Source: Gammaproteobacteria bacterium (GTDB lineage Bacteria > Pseudomonadota > Gammaproteobacteria > Pseudomonadales > Azotimanducaceae). Taken from it: 64,000 nucleotides of DNA. The position numbers and the translations under genes are program-made. Numbering within the stretch: the first letter of the stretch is position 1; each line of letters opens with the position of its first letter. Location: positions 1 through 64,000 of the forward strand of contig JAJFKA010000035.1 of the NCBI GenBank assembly GCA_021773555.1, read 5' to 3'. Below the pieces are notes generated by a model, which saw only the letters and a program-made list of their open reading frames with translations, did no database searches and was not told where the DNA came from. Positions 37,439 to 46,841 of this stretch are shown here, one piece after another.

Positions 37439-39643
37439 TCAGGAATAGTCAAGATAAACCTGGTCAGAACCATATCGATCTCGCAAGCTCTGGATCAGTA
37501 CGTCGTCCGGTCGAACCCTCCACGCATCACCGAGCAGTACTTCCGCTCTGGCATCGGGTCCAGTGTATTCAAGCGCAACCAGACACCCATCACCATCAAA
37601 GCCTTTAAATGGCAGGAGAATCGCGGCCAGTTCTTCACTGAAATCTTCATCAATAGTGCTCGCGAAAACATTTAGCTTCAATTTGCTTAGGCAATTCTGT
37701 CGCGCGTCCACCACATCAAATATTTCGGTGGCACGAACGCGAAGTCCACCTGTGAAATCGTCGCTCGCAGCACTGCCCGTAACCACAATCACAGAATCTT
37801 TCTGAAGCCTCTCGCGATGTTTATCAAGCAAGTCCGCAAACACCGAGACTTCCACACGACCGCTACGATCATCCAGCGTCAAAAACGCGATCGTCTCTCC
37901 CTTCCGACTCTTCATGGTGCGCAGACCAACAATCAGCCCCGCGATCGTTTGCTCTTCCTTGATCGCCCGGAGATCAACGATCCGCGTCTTCGCGAGAAAG
38001 CGCAGTTCGCTTCTGTAGACATCAATCGGATGTCCGGTCAGATACAGTCCCAGGGTCTCGCGTTCATAATCGAGCCGTTCCTTAAGCGTCAGGCAGCGCA
38101 ACGAATCAAGATGGTTGTAGCTGTTACCACCCGTTTCTCCACCCAGGCTGACCTCGCCAAACAAATCTGTTGAGCCACTGTCCGCATTCCTCGCTTTTTG
38201 TTCAGCGAGCTGAACAGCGTCTTCCAGGTTGGCATAGAGCAATGCGCGCCTGTAACCAATCGGATCATCGACTGAATCTGCTTGCTGTGTTGGGACCAGC
38301 GCATCAAGGGCGCCACTGCCTATCAACGCGTCAATCGCCTTCCTGTTAATTTTTCGCGCATCGACCGCCTCACAGAAATCAAAAAGTTCTGTGAACTGGC
38401 CGCCAGAATTTCGGGCGTTCACGATCATCTCAACCGGGCCTTCGCCCAGACCCTTGATGGCGCCGAGACCGTAAATAATCGTATTGGCACCGGACGGCAC
38501 AAATCTGAAGGCACCGGTATTAATGTCAGGCGGTCGCAGTTCAATACCCATGTCCCGGCACTCTTCAACATTGATCACCACCTTATCCGTATTCTGCATA
38601 TCCGCCGAGAGCACTGCAGCCATAAAATCTGCAGGATAATAGTGTTTCAGCCAGGCTGTCTGATAAGCCACAAGCGCGTAACAGACCGAGTGGGGTTTGT
38701 TAAAACCATAGCCGGCGAACTTTTCCATCAGATTAAATATGTGGTCCGCCTGGCTCTGGACAACGCCATTGGCGATGGCACCTTTGAGAAATACTTCACG
38801 CTGCATGGCCATTTCTTCCGGCTTCTTCTTGCCCATCGCACGCCGAAGCAGGTCCGCATCCGCCAGAGAATAACCGGCAAGCACCTGGGCGATCTGCATT
38901 ACCTGTTCCTGGTACAGCATCACCCCATAAGTACCTTCGAGCACATGCTTTAAGCTTGGGTGCAGATAATCTACTTCCTCGATCCCCTGCTTGCGCTTGA
39001 TAAAGTCGTCAGCAAGTTGGATCGGACCTGGACGGAAAATGGCGACCAGCGCGACAATGTCACCAAAGCGTCCCGGCTTCACTTTCTTCATCAGGTCCTT
39101 CATACCCCGGGACTCAAGCTGAAACACCGCCGTGGTCTTCGCCTCCTTCAGGTTTTCGTAGATTGCGGGGTCTTCCAGATTGATCTGGTTGATATCCACG
39201 GCTGCCCCGCCGGTACTCAACGCTCGTGTATTGATAGTCTTGACTGCATTGTCGATGATGGTCAGGGTGCGCAGTCCCAGGAAATCAAATTTAACCAGTC
39301 CGACCTGTTCGACATCGTTCATGTCAAACTGAGTCATCATTCCACTACCCGTGTCATCACAATAGGTCGGCGAAAAATCTGTTAACCGGGTCGGTGCGAT
39401 GACCACGCCCCCTGCGTGCTTGCCCACGTTTCGAGCAAGACCTTCGAGTTTGAAGGCCATTTCCATGATCTCTTGCGCATCAGCATCCTCCTCGATAAAC
39501 GCCTTGAGCATCGGCTCATCTTCGAGTGCTTTGGTGAGCGTCATCCCCGGCTCAAACGGGATCAGTTTGGATAGCTTGTCGGCCAGCCCATAGGGTTTAC
39601 CCTGGACCCTGGCGACATCCCGAACCACGGCCTTTGCCGCCAT
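37439..39643 (-). CDS. dnaE: DNA polymerase III alpha subunit, C-terminal part after in-frame TGA
   Basis: This 734-residue frame carries the remaining fingers, tau-binding and OB regions of DnaE. It begins MAAKAVVRDVARVQGKPYGL, which in intact DnaE follows directly on SQIITFGT. The third catalytic Asp is here in LVKFDFLGLRTLT near residue 118, and PHP-distal HAGGVVIAPTRLTDFSP lies near 77. An OB-fold near 590-640 (DRSGRVEVSVFADL) is visible. Only seven codons and a TGA separate it from the upstream part, in the same frame. On its own it lacks the other two catalytic aspartates, so it would need read-through or a corrected sequence to work. Confidence 0.93.
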   Translation of the reverse strand: MAAKAVVRDVARVQGKPYGLADKLSKLIPFEPGMTLTKALEDEPMLKAFIEEDADAQEIMEMAFKLEGLARNVGKHAGGVVIAPTRLTDFSPTYCDDTGSGMMTQFDMNDVEQVGLVKFDFLGLRTLTIIDNAVKTINTRALSTGGAAVDINQINLEDPAIYENLKEAKTTAVFQLESRGMKDLMKKVKPGRFGDIVALVAIFRPGPIQLADDFIKRKQGIEEVDYLHPSLKHVLEGTYGVMLYQEQVMQIAQVLAGYSLADADLLRRAMGKKKPEEMAMQREVFLKGAIANGVVQSQADHIFNLMEKFAGYGFNKPHSVCYALVAYQTAWLKHYYPADFMAAVLSADMQNTDKVVINVEECRDMGIELRPPDINTGAFRFVPSGANTIIYGLGAIKGLGEGPVEMIVNARNSGGQFTELFDFCEAVDARKINRKAIDALIGSGALDALVPTQQADSVDDPIGYRRALLYANLEDAVQLAEQKARNADSGSTDLFGEVSLGGETGGNSYNHLDSLRCLTLKERLDYERETLGLYLTGHPIDVYRSELRFLAKTRIVDLRAIKEEQTIAGLIVGLRTMKSRKGETIAFLTLDDRSGRVEVSVFADLLDKHRERLQKDSVIVVTGSAASDDFTGGLRVRATEIFDVVDARQNCLSKLKLNVFASTIDEDFSEELAAILLPFKGFDGDGCLVALEYTGPDARAEVLLGDAWRVRPDDVLIQSLRDRYGSDQVYLDYS

Positions 39644-39664
39644 GGTGCCAAAAGTAATGATATG

Positions 39665-40951
39665 TCAAACGGCAACACGCCCATACAATTCTGTCACTTG
39701 CTGGATGACCAGGTCGCGCCCGTCCATACAGAAATCGATATCAAAATCAGGCAGTGAGACCCGCTCCGGATTCAGAAAGCGCTCGAACAGGAGATCGTAT
39801 TTCAACGGATCGATGTCAGTAATCTTTAGTGCATAGGCAACCAGGGACGCCGGGCCGGAACCACGGCCTGGTCCAACCGGAATGTCTTTATCCTTGGCCC
39901 ATTGAATGAACTCCATCACAATCAGGAAGTAACCCGGAAATCCCATGCCGTTGATTACATTGAGTTCAAAGGCGAGGCGCTCATCATAGGCCTTGCGTCG
40001 TTCTGCAAAATCTGGCCCGGTGGTATCGAAGTTGATGGCCAGTCGATCCTCCAGTCCCTTCCTGGAAACGTCGGCGAGGTAGTCCTCGATTGGCTGATCT
40101 CCCGGGATCGGATACTCCGGCAGGTAGTACTTACCGAGATCAATGTGCACGTTGCAACGTCGGGCAATCTCCACTGAGTTTTCAATTGCTTCCGGCAGGT
40201 CATGAAAGAGGGCGGTCATTTCCGCCACGGATTTGAGGTACTGCTGCTCGGAATAGCGTCGCTCCCGACGAGGATCGTCCAGGGTACGCCCATCGGCAAT
40301 GCAGACCCTGACTTCATGGGCTTCAAACTCGTCCTGTTCGAGAAAACGCACATCATTGGTGGCAACCACGGCGCAATCCAGCTTGAGCGCGAGTTCCACG
40401 GCATGGAAGATATAGTCTTCCTCCCCGGCGCGACCGGTGCGATGCAATTCAAGGTAGAAATTCCCGGCGAAGGTCTGCAACCAGTGTTGCGTAAGTGCAG
40501 TGGCGTGTTCCTGGTTCCCGGCGAGCAGCGCCTTGCCGACATCCCCTTCCCTGCCTGCTGAGAGTGCAATCAGCCCTTCCGCTTTCTCGGTGATCCAGGA
40601 TTTTTTCAGCGTTGCCCTGCCAAGCACCTGGCCCTCGAGGTAAGCCCTGGATAATAATTCGGACAAATGGCGATAGCCTGTCTCGTTGCGTGCAATGAGT
40701 ACCAGCGGTGTCGGGTCCTCGTTCTCCCGATCAGGCGCAATCCAGACATCGCTGGCGACAATCGGCTTGATGCCTTTGTCCATCGCTGCGTTGTAGAACT
40801 TTATCAACGCAAACAGATTCGCTGTATCGGAAATAGCGACCGCCGGCATGGATCCTGCCGCAGTGGCGGCAACCAGCGGTTTAACCCGCACCACACCGTC
40901 AACCAGGGAGTATTCGGAATGCACTCTGAGGTGGACAAATGTGGGATTCAT
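39665..40951 (-). CDS. dnaE: DNA polymerase III alpha subunit, N-terminal part ending at in-frame TGA
   Basis: This 428-residue frame has the PHP domain ([20 protein letters not shown] at the start) and the palm with catalytic aspartates in [13 protein letters not shown] near residues 408-420. It stops at TGA (39665-39667) within LYGRVAV-stop-HIITFGTMAA, where other DnaE proteins read AVSQIITFGTMAAKA. The stop thus occupies a Ser codon position and the next residue is His for Gln, with no frame change. The start [11 protein letters not shown] is normal. An essential gene cannot be cut here without loss, so this is a sequence error, read-through, or a second dnaE elsewhere. Confidence 0.93.
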   Translation of the reverse strand: MNPTFVHLRVHSEYSLVDGVVRVKPLVAATAAGSMPAVAISDTANLFALIKFYNAAMDKGIKPIVASDVWIAPDRENEDPTPLVLIARNETGYRHLSELLSRAYLEGQVLGRATLKKSWITEKAEGLIALSAGREGDVGKALLAGNQEHATALTQHWLQTFAGNFYLELHRTGRAGEEDYIFHAVELALKLDCAVVATNDVRFLEQDEFEAHEVRVCIADGRTLDDPRRERRYSEQQYLKSVAEMTALFHDLPEAIENSVEIARRCNVHIDLGKYYLPEYPIPGDQPIEDYLADVSRKGLEDRLAINFDTTGPDFAERRKAYDERLAFELNVINGMGFPGYFLIVMEFIQWAKDKDIPVGPGRGSGPASLVAYALKITDIDPLKYDLLFERFLNPERVSLPDFDIDFCMDGRDLVIQQVTELYGRVAV

Positions 40952-41128
40952 GAAGAGTCAGAGGCCTTTTTTATGGGTACTCAATAGTATACGAAGGCCG
41001 GAAATGGCTAAAGGGATAAGATCGCCGAACCCTTGATTTCAACACCCGGGCACCCTCGGACATAAGTCAATTTCGTCGTCATCACTTCGCCGTCGCCCCG
41101 AGCCCTTTCTATTCACCACCTTATTCAG

Positions 41129-41144
41129 GTAGCCTTTCGGCTAC
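41129..41144 (+). promoter_or_regulatory. Hairpin in the yghU leader
   Basis: GTAGCC-TTTC-GGCTAC is a perfect 6-bp hairpin with a 4-nt loop, ending 19 nt before the yghU ATG. No T-run follows, so it is not an intrinsic terminator. It may affect translation or transcript stability; nothing more can be said. Confidence 0.35.
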
Positions 41145-41163
41145 GCAACTCGAAGAGAATGTT

Positions 41164-41997
41164 ATGACTGAAGTATATACACCTGAGAAGGTCTGGACCT
41201 GGGACGAAGAAAGCGGCGGCCGGTTCGCCAGTATCAACCGACCGATCGCCGGGGCCACTCATGAAAAGGTCCTGCCTGTAGGTGAGCACCCATTACAGCT
41301 TTATTCACTTGGCACACCTAACGGCGTGAAGGTAACCGTCATGCTGGAGGAACTGCTGGCGCTTGGCCATAGTGGCGCTGAGTACGATGCATGGCTGATT
41401 AATATTGGTGAAGGTGATCAGTTTTCAAGCGGGTTTGTGGACATCAATCCGAACTCAAAAATCCCGGCGTTACTGGACGTCAGCACAACACCGGGAACCC
41501 GGGTATTTGAGTCAGGTGCCATCCTCATCTATCTCGCCGAGAAATTTGGCGAATTTCTACCCACCACTGCAGCGGCACGTGCGGAATGCATGTCCTGGCT
41601 GATGTGGCTGATGGGCAGCGCGCCGTACCTGGGTGGCGGCTTCGGGCACTTCTATGCCTACGCGCCGGAAAAGTGGGAATACCCGATCAATCGCTACGCC
41701 ATGGAAATCAAGCGGCAGCTCGACGTTTTGAACAGAAACCTTGAGCATCGTCAGTTCCTGGGTGGCGATGACTACACCATTGCTGACATGGCAACCTATC
41801 CCTGGTACGGACAACTTGTCCTGAAAGGTCTTTATGAATCAAGAGAATACCTTGATGTTGATTCCTACACCCACGTTGTGCGCTGGGCATCATTGATCCA
41901 TGATCGTGCCGCTGTGAAGCGTGGGCGACGTGTCAACCGTGCCAGCACCAGCGGTTTAAAGGAGCGTCATTCCGCGAGTGATTTTGATAGCCCTTGA
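41164..41997 (+). CDS. yghU: YghU-type glutathione-dependent disulfide reductase
   Basis: The 277-residue protein closely follows E. coli YghU: VWTWDEESGGRFASINRPIA near residue 10, HEKVLPVGEHPLQLYSLGTP near 33, NGVKVTVMLEELLALG, DQFSSGFVDINPNSKIPAL near 88, ESGAILIYLAEKFGEFLP near 119 and GGGFGHFYAYAPEKWEYPIN near 156. YghU is a GST-fold enzyme that binds two glutathiones and reduces disulfides and organic peroxides. It is divergent from dnaE and precedes the quinone-oxidoreductase-like and GST genes on the other strand. Confidence 0.93.
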   Translation: MTEVYTPEKVWTWDEESGGRFASINRPIAGATHEKVLPVGEHPLQLYSLGTPNGVKVTVMLEELLALGHSGAEYDAWLINIGEGDQFSSGFVDINPNSKIPALLDVSTTPGTRVFESGAILIYLAEKFGEFLPTTAAARAECMSWLMWLMGSAPYLGGGFGHFYAYAPEKWEYPINRYAMEIKRQLDVLNRNLEHRQFLGGDDYTIADMATYPWYGQLVLKGLYESREYLDVDSYTHVVRWASLIHDRAAVKRGRRVNRASTSGLKERHSASDFDSP

Positions 41998-42033
41998 GGT
42001 TTGCCTTTCAGGTTTGCCTTTCAGGTTTGCCTC
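41997..42033. repeat. 13-nt tandem repeat after yghU
   Basis: AGGTTTGCCTTTC occurs twice in full (41997-42009 and 42010-42022), followed by AGGTTTGCCTC. It starts at the last base of the yghU stop codon and lies in the spacer before the converging reductase gene. It looks like slippage or duplication with no apparent function. Confidence 0.8.
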
Positions 42034-42081
42034 ATGGGGGTTGCTGCGAGGTCGACCTGACGGACCCTGCACACCTCGCCG

Positions 42082-43104
42082 TCAGTCGCTTACCTTAATC
42101 ATCAACTTGCCAAAATTGTCGCCAGTAAACAGCATGCGAAAAGCCGAAGGAGCATTTTCGATTCCGTCCACTACTGTCTCCCGGTACTTCAATTTACCTT
42201 CTTTTATCCAGGTGCCCAGAACCCTCGCTGACTCCTCAAACTCGTCAATCCATTCTGTGACAACAAAAAATCGAGATTCGGGTGGATTATCGAGTTCAGC
42301 GAACACCACATCAGGTGTTTTGATCTCCTCGGTACTCGTCGCATTGTAGGCAGAAATAAATCCACACACTGGCACCCGCGCACCCTTGTTCAGCAGCGGC
42401 GCCACCGCGGCGAGCACATCACCGCCCACGTTCTCAAAGTAAACGTCAACGCCATCGGGACACGCCTTGGCTAACAGATTCGGGAAATCAGGATCTTTGT
42501 AGTCGATACACACGTCAAAACCCAGTTCGTCAACCACGTAGTCACACTTCGCCTTGCCGCCTGCGATACCTACCGCGCGGCAACCCTGGATTTTGGCAAT
42601 CTGACCGACCACAGAACCCACGGCACCAGAGGCCGCGGACACCACGACGGTTTCACCGGCAACAGGTTTGCCCACACGAAGCAAACCAAAGTAAGCCGTC
42701 TGCCCCGGCATGCCGGTGACCCCTACAGCGGTAGAAATAGGTGCCAGATCAGCATCAACCTTGAACAATCGATAGTCATCGGCTTTGCCGATGGCGTACG
42801 ACTGCCATCCATACATGCCGGTCACAATGGTTCCGACCGGATAATCGTCGATGTTCGACTCAACGACTTCGCTAACCACACCGGCAGTGATCACATCTCC
42901 AAGTGCTAACGGTTTGGCATAGGATTCTCGATCACTCATACGGCCACGCATATAAGGGTCAAGAGAAAGCCAGCGTGTTTTTAGCAACATCTCAGCCGTG
43001 CCGGGATTTGCTGCGGGGATGTGCTGAATTTCAAAATCATCATCCTGCGGCATCCCGTGAGGGCGCGACTTCAGGACGATACGGGTATTGATACGGTCAC
43101 TCAT
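42082..43104 (-). CDS. NADP-dependent MDR-family oxidoreductase (CurA-like)
   Basis: The 340-residue protein is a zinc-free medium-chain reductase of the leukotriene B4 dehydrogenase / CurA group. It has LDPYMRGRMSDRESY near residue 48, AVGVTGMPGQTAYFGLL near 126, and the nucleotide-binding loop VVSAASGAVGSVVGQIAKIQ near 153, then GVDVYFENVGGDVLAAV. Family members reduce C=C bonds of alpha,beta-unsaturated ketones and aldehydes with NADPH. It lies 41 nt downstream of a GST on the same strand, consistent with detoxification of reactive enones. Confidence 0.88.
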   Translation of the reverse strand: MSDRINTRIVLKSRPHGMPQDDDFEIQHIPAANPGTAEMLLKTRWLSLDPYMRGRMSDRESYAKPLALGDVITAGVVSEVVESNIDDYPVGTIVTGMYGWQSYAIGKADDYRLFKVDADLAPISTAVGVTGMPGQTAYFGLLRVGKPVAGETVVVSAASGAVGSVVGQIAKIQGCRAVGIAGGKAKCDYVVDELGFDVCIDYKDPDFPNLLAKACPDGVDVYFENVGGDVLAAVAPLLNKGARVPVCGFISAYNATSTEEIKTPDVVFAELDNPPESRFFVVTEWIDEFEESARVLGTWIKEGKLKYRETVVDGIENAPSAFRMLFTGDNFGKLMIKVSD

Positions 43105-43145
43105 CTGAACTCCACTTTAACTGACAGGTTAACTCACGGATTGGT

Positions 43146-43763
43146 TTAAGGTGCGGTGGCACTCGGTCTGGCAGCGACCTCGGATCGCCATCGCGCCAGA
43201 TGCTTCAGTTCAACATCAGGTTCTAAATCAACGAGCTGCTCAGCAAAATCAATGGTCACCATCGCCGTAATGTCGGCAATACTATAGTCGTCACCGGCAA
43301 TCATTTTTCGTTCTGCTAACTCATTGTCGAGTCGCTGGTAAAAATTGTGAACAAAAGCGTCGCTTTGCGCCTTCGCTTCCGGAATCTGAACAAACCGCCC
43401 CATCTTGCCAACAATGGGACCGTTAACCCAGGACACGCTGACATTGCGTCCCAGCAACAACTCAATCCGGCGCAGGTGCATATCAATTCGACCGATGTCT
43501 GCCGCCGCGTGACCAAACATGGACGGCTCTGGATGTAATGCCTCCAGATAACGGCAGATCGAAACAGATTCAGAAATAAAACTGCCGTCGTCCAGTTCAA
43601 GCACCGGAATCTGTCCATTTGGGTTTTTTTTCATAAAAGCATCGGATTTATGTTCCCTCTTGGCCATGTCAACATTGACCCGCTCAATCTCCAGGCCTTT
43701 TTCAGCCAGATAGACATGGACTCTTCGAGGATTAGGAGCGGTTGGATGGTCGTATAATTTCAT
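43146..43763 (-). CDS. Glutathione S-transferase family protein
   Basis: The 205-residue protein has the GST N-terminal domain, MKLYDHPTAPNPRRVHVYLA, the cis-Pro region KKNPNGQIPVLELDDGSFIS near residue 45, and SESVSICRYLE near 64. The C-terminal helical domain shows MIAGDDYSIADITAMV near 155. It is transcribed with the CurA-like reductase that follows by 41 nt. The catalytic residue class cannot be fixed by eye (a Pro-Asn start instead of a plain Ser/Cys motif). Confidence 0.87.
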   Translation of the reverse strand: MKLYDHPTAPNPRRVHVYLAEKGLEIERVNVDMAKREHKSDAFMKKNPNGQIPVLELDDGSFISESVSICRYLEALHPEPSMFGHAAADIGRIDMHLRRIELLLGRNVSVSWVNGPIVGKMGRFVQIPEAKAQSDAFVHNFYQRLDNELAERKMIAGDDYSIADITAMVTIDFAEQLVDLEPDVELKHLARWRSEVAARPSATAP

Positions 43764-43917
43764 GAAAATCCTATTGGTGATTATCTATTCCTGAGTAAAA
43801 ATTCGCTCATGCGAGCGCAGATAAGACCATGTTGTTAGTACCAGAAACAAGCACGGTCATCGGACCCGTCTGAATCCGTGCCTGTGAAGACTACTGCAGC
43901 GTGTGACTCATGGAAAA

Positions 43918-45090
43918 TCAGAAGGCGAGCAAATTATCCAGAAGTGATTCTATTTCCGCCGAGCCGGTGACTCGAGCCAGCCATTCGCCGGGAATACCAT
44001 TTTTACCATCAAAACCAAATTGCGCCCCACAAACGCCACCCAAAACAATCGCACGACCGCAATTGTCACCCGCTGCATAGATATTGCCTCTTATTGCATC
44101 GACATAATTTGAAGCATGCCTGAGGTTATGGATGATGCTGGGAACACCTGCACCAAGATCACAGTGCAAACCAAATTCCTTACTCACTTCTGCAAGCGAA
44201 GCGTCACTACCACGGGCGCGATTCAATACCTCCTGCGTACTGCCAGAGCCAGCTTCAACCGCACCACTTAGCGCCGATTCCATCGAAGCACCGTCAATTG
44301 ATGCTCTCAACAACTCTGTACAGACTCGCCCAAAGTCAAGCGCACGAGGTGCGTTGTTGGTCACCCTGATCGCTGATTCACTGATCTCAGTCAGCCGAGG
44401 ATCATCAACATGACACGCCACCAGCGGCGGCAGCTTGCTCACCGCAGGCAATTGTTCATCTATCGCCCCGGGATATACATCAGTACTCGAAAGGGCATCA
44501 ACCAACAACAATCCATAGCCAAGTGATAATTCTGGTTCAGGCATCGCCGACGCATACCATTGCACCCGGTCGCGAAGGGCCTGTCCTTCATGCTGTTTTA
44601 CCGCCGCCAGCACTTTGGTCAACATAGCAGCCTTGTCGCGTGGATTGCCGCGGTAGGGTATGGCGTTAACGGACTCGATCGCGTCATTCTCATCGCGATA
44701 AATTCGATCCAGTGTTTGCCGCGTTGGACGATCGATGTAGCCAGCGTACGCGCCGCCATAGCCAAAGTGCCGTCGAAAGGCTTCCGTGTAATGCGCCTTG
44801 TTGTATTTGCCTTCGTTTTCGGCAAGCGATCGCAACATCACAAGCATCTGCTCACCATAGTGAGACAGGTCCCCGGCACGCTTAACAGCATGCGCAAAAT
44901 ACCCAACCCCGCCTTCGTAGTCAGCTTCATCTGGCTGATGAAACTCAGGAGTTGCAGGACATAATTCAGCGATTCGTCGTTGACTATAAACCCAGTGCAG
45001 CCCCATGGACGCCGCATCAGCCACCAACGAACCCAGCACTGCGTTTTTTGCGCGGTTACGTTTCTCTAAATCCAGTTTATCTGTAGACAT
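43918..45090 (-). CDS. ADP-ribosylglycohydrolase-family protein, metal site altered
   Basis: The 390-residue all-helical protein begins AVLGSLVADAASMGLHWVYS near residue 17, like the ADP-ribosyl-(dinitrogen reductase) hydrolase/crystallin J family. The usual magnesium-binding triplet near the N-terminus is not evident: GDLSHYGEQMLVML stands where TDDT is expected. At the C-terminus, AAGDNCGRAIVLGGVCGAQF stands where DxDT-type motifs occur, so catalysis may be lost or changed. The family call rests on overall pattern. It lies downstream of an alpha/beta hydrolase gene with 30 nt between. Confidence 0.65.
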   Translation of the reverse strand: MSTDKLDLEKRNRAKNAVLGSLVADAASMGLHWVYSQRRIAELCPATPEFHQPDEADYEGGVGYFAHAVKRAGDLSHYGEQMLVMLRSLAENEGKYNKAHYTEAFRRHFGYGGAYAGYIDRPTRQTLDRIYRDENDAIESVNAIPYRGNPRDKAAMLTKVLAAVKQHEGQALRDRVQWYASAMPEPELSLGYGLLLVDALSSTDVYPGAIDEQLPAVSKLPPLVACHVDDPRLTEISESAIRVTNNAPRALDFGRVCTELLRASIDGASMESALSGAVEAGSGSTQEVLNRARGSDASLAEVSKEFGLHCDLGAGVPSIIHNLRHASNYVDAIRGNIYAAGDNCGRAIVLGGVCGAQFGFDGKNGIPGEWLARVTGSAEIESLLDNLLAF

Positions 45091-45120
45091 CAGTCACCTG
45101 TTCGATTACGCCGGACTCAA

Positions 45121-46134
45121 TCATGGATGTGAACCCAGATGTGCCAACAGTTTCGGTACGATCACATCCGCATGCGATGTCACCAGCCAGTGATCCCCAT
45201 CAAGTTCTACTTCTTCATAAGGCCCCTTCATGAACCTCACCTGACCCGCAACTGCCACACGTCCGGCGGATGCATCATTGTTGCCCCAGATGAAGAGTGT
45301 TGGCACGCTAATGTCCGGATTATTTCTCGGTCCGGATAGGGACGCTGCCATCATGCGATACCAATTCAACGCAGAAGTCAGCGCGCCTCGCTCAGAAAAC
45401 ACCGCACGATATTCTGCTTTTTGATCCTCGCGCATGTCTCCATACATTGCCATCAACAACGATTGATTATTAAAACTAAATAATGCTTCCGGGAGCCGGG
45501 GTGCGGTGAACAAAGCAAAATAGCGACTGCGAGCTTGTTGATCCGGGTCCGTTTGAAGCGCTTCTCCAAAGGCAACGGGATGGGCGATTGACAGCCCTGT
45601 CCAGGTCAGAATTCTTGATGGATTAGCCATCACGGCACTCCATCCAACGGCGGAACCCCAGTCGTGACCCACAAGATGGAACTGGTGCGCCCCTACGGCA
45701 TCCGCGACGGCAAACACATCACCAACGAGATTCTGGATCGTATAGGCATCAACCTCGCCTGGCCTCGCCCCGGGACTATAACCTCGCTGGTCGAATGCAA
45801 CGACACGAAAACCCGCCTCCTCTAGCGGCGTAATCAAAGGAATCCACATCGCAGAAGTCACCGGAAAGCCATGTAAAAGAATCACCGTGGCCGCGTCGCT
45901 AGTCGCTTTATCCATCCCGGCGACTCGTGCACGAAAGTGATATTCACCTGCCTTAATCAAAACAATCCCATCAGACAACTCGTCGAGCGATGGAAGCTGC
46001 TCTGTGGCCTCGGTATGCATGTAGCTATCGTCCAGGGACATGGATGCGCTAACGGTAACGAGCAAAGCAACCGCCAGTAGCAGGGCAACGCCAACACCCA
46101 CAATCCAAAAGAGTACTTTCATGGGAACTTTCAC
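45121..46134 (-). CDS. Membrane-anchored alpha/beta hydrolase, epoxide-hydrolase-like
   Basis: The 337-residue protein has an N-terminal membrane anchor (VLFWIVGVGVALLLAVALLV) and then an alpha/beta-hydrolase fold: the oxyanion region LLHGFPVTSAMW near residue 86, FDQRGYSPGARP near 115, and the nucleophile elbow LVGHDWGSAVGW near 155, where Asp replaces Ser as in epoxide hydrolases and haloalkane dehalogenases. A His in DGDHWLVTSHADV near the C-terminus fits the catalytic base. The substrate cannot be told. It lies 30 nt upstream of the ADP-ribosylglycohydrolase-like gene. Confidence 0.85.
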   Translation of the reverse strand: MKVPMKVLFWIVGVGVALLLAVALLVTVSASMSLDDSYMHTEATEQLPSLDELSDGIVLIKAGEYHFRARVAGMDKATSDAATVILLHGFPVTSAMWIPLITPLEEAGFRVVAFDQRGYSPGARPGEVDAYTIQNLVGDVFAVADAVGAHQFHLVGHDWGSAVGWSAVMANPSRILTWTGLSIAHPVAFGEALQTDPDQQARSRYFALFTAPRLPEALFSFNNQSLLMAMYGDMREDQKAEYRAVFSERGALTSALNWYRMMAASLSGPRNNPDISVPTLFIWGNNDASAGRVAVAGQVRFMKGPYEEVELDGDHWLVTSHADVIVPKLLAHLGSHP

Positions 46135-46207
46135 TCTGAATCACAATCAGGATCGTTATCATCGCACCGAATGAGGAATCCCGCACCAGATTTGGGAGTC
46201 CACCGCA

Positions 46208-46651
46208 TCAACCGGATTTATTGTCCAGATAGGTTTTCAACTGTTGCTCTAAAAAATAGGTCCAGCCAGCCAGACCACTCTCTCGTTTGAATTCTTCAAT
46301 GTCATCGTCAAAATCTTCCAGCGTCGTACAGGTTAATCGCACACTAGACGCCTGATCATCGCCTGATAGTTCAAAAGACGTGACGCTGTGTCCTTTATAA
46401 CCACCAAAGCGCCAGCCATAGACCAGTTTTTCTTCCTGGATTACTTCCGTGACATCCCATACGTGGGGAAATACGCGGCCAGCTGCGTCCACGTCAAACT
46501 CCACATGAAAACCCACTACTGCCCGGAAGTCCGGAATGTTGTCAAAGTACCATTCCAACATTTCATTGATATCAGTCAGGGCATTCCATAATTCTGATAC
46601 TGAACAATCAAAGGTCTGTTCGACCACAATAGGCTGTTCATCTACACGCAT
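46208..46651 (-). CDS. SRPBCC/AHSA1-domain protein
   Basis: The 147-residue protein has the AHSA1 subfamily pattern of the Bet v1-like fold: VVEQTFDCSVSELWNALTDI near residue 9, EMLEWYFDNIPDFRAVVGFH, then VTEVIQEEKLVYGWRFGGY near 86, and a C-terminal helix GLAGWTYFLEQQLKTYLDN. These are small ligand-binding domains of unknown ligand. It stands alone on the minus strand between the alpha/beta hydrolase and the divergent P450 remnant. Confidence 0.85.
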   Translation of the reverse strand: MRVDEQPIVVEQTFDCSVSELWNALTDINEMLEWYFDNIPDFRAVVGFHVEFDVDAAGRVFPHVWDVTEVIQEEKLVYGWRFGGYKGHSVTSFELSGDDQASSVRLTCTTLEDFDDDIEEFKRESGLAGWTYFLEQQLKTYLDNKSG

Positions 46652-46841
46652 AGTATTACCAGCAGCTTATTCAATGGCACGCACGCGCCAGGATAAAGAC
46701 CAATGAGGAATGTGATAAGAATTCCAACAATAATCTCAAAAACTGGTGGCATCAATACTTCCCCCTCGGAATCGCACTCCCCGCGATGGGAGTAGCCACG
46801 CTCAGCATTGAAATATATGCTGTTGGCCGAGGAGGAATACT

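Noticed and set aside
39644-39667. Split-intein explanation of the two dnaE parts
   Set aside because: The parts are contiguous and in one frame, separated by seven codons and a stop, with no intein sequence.
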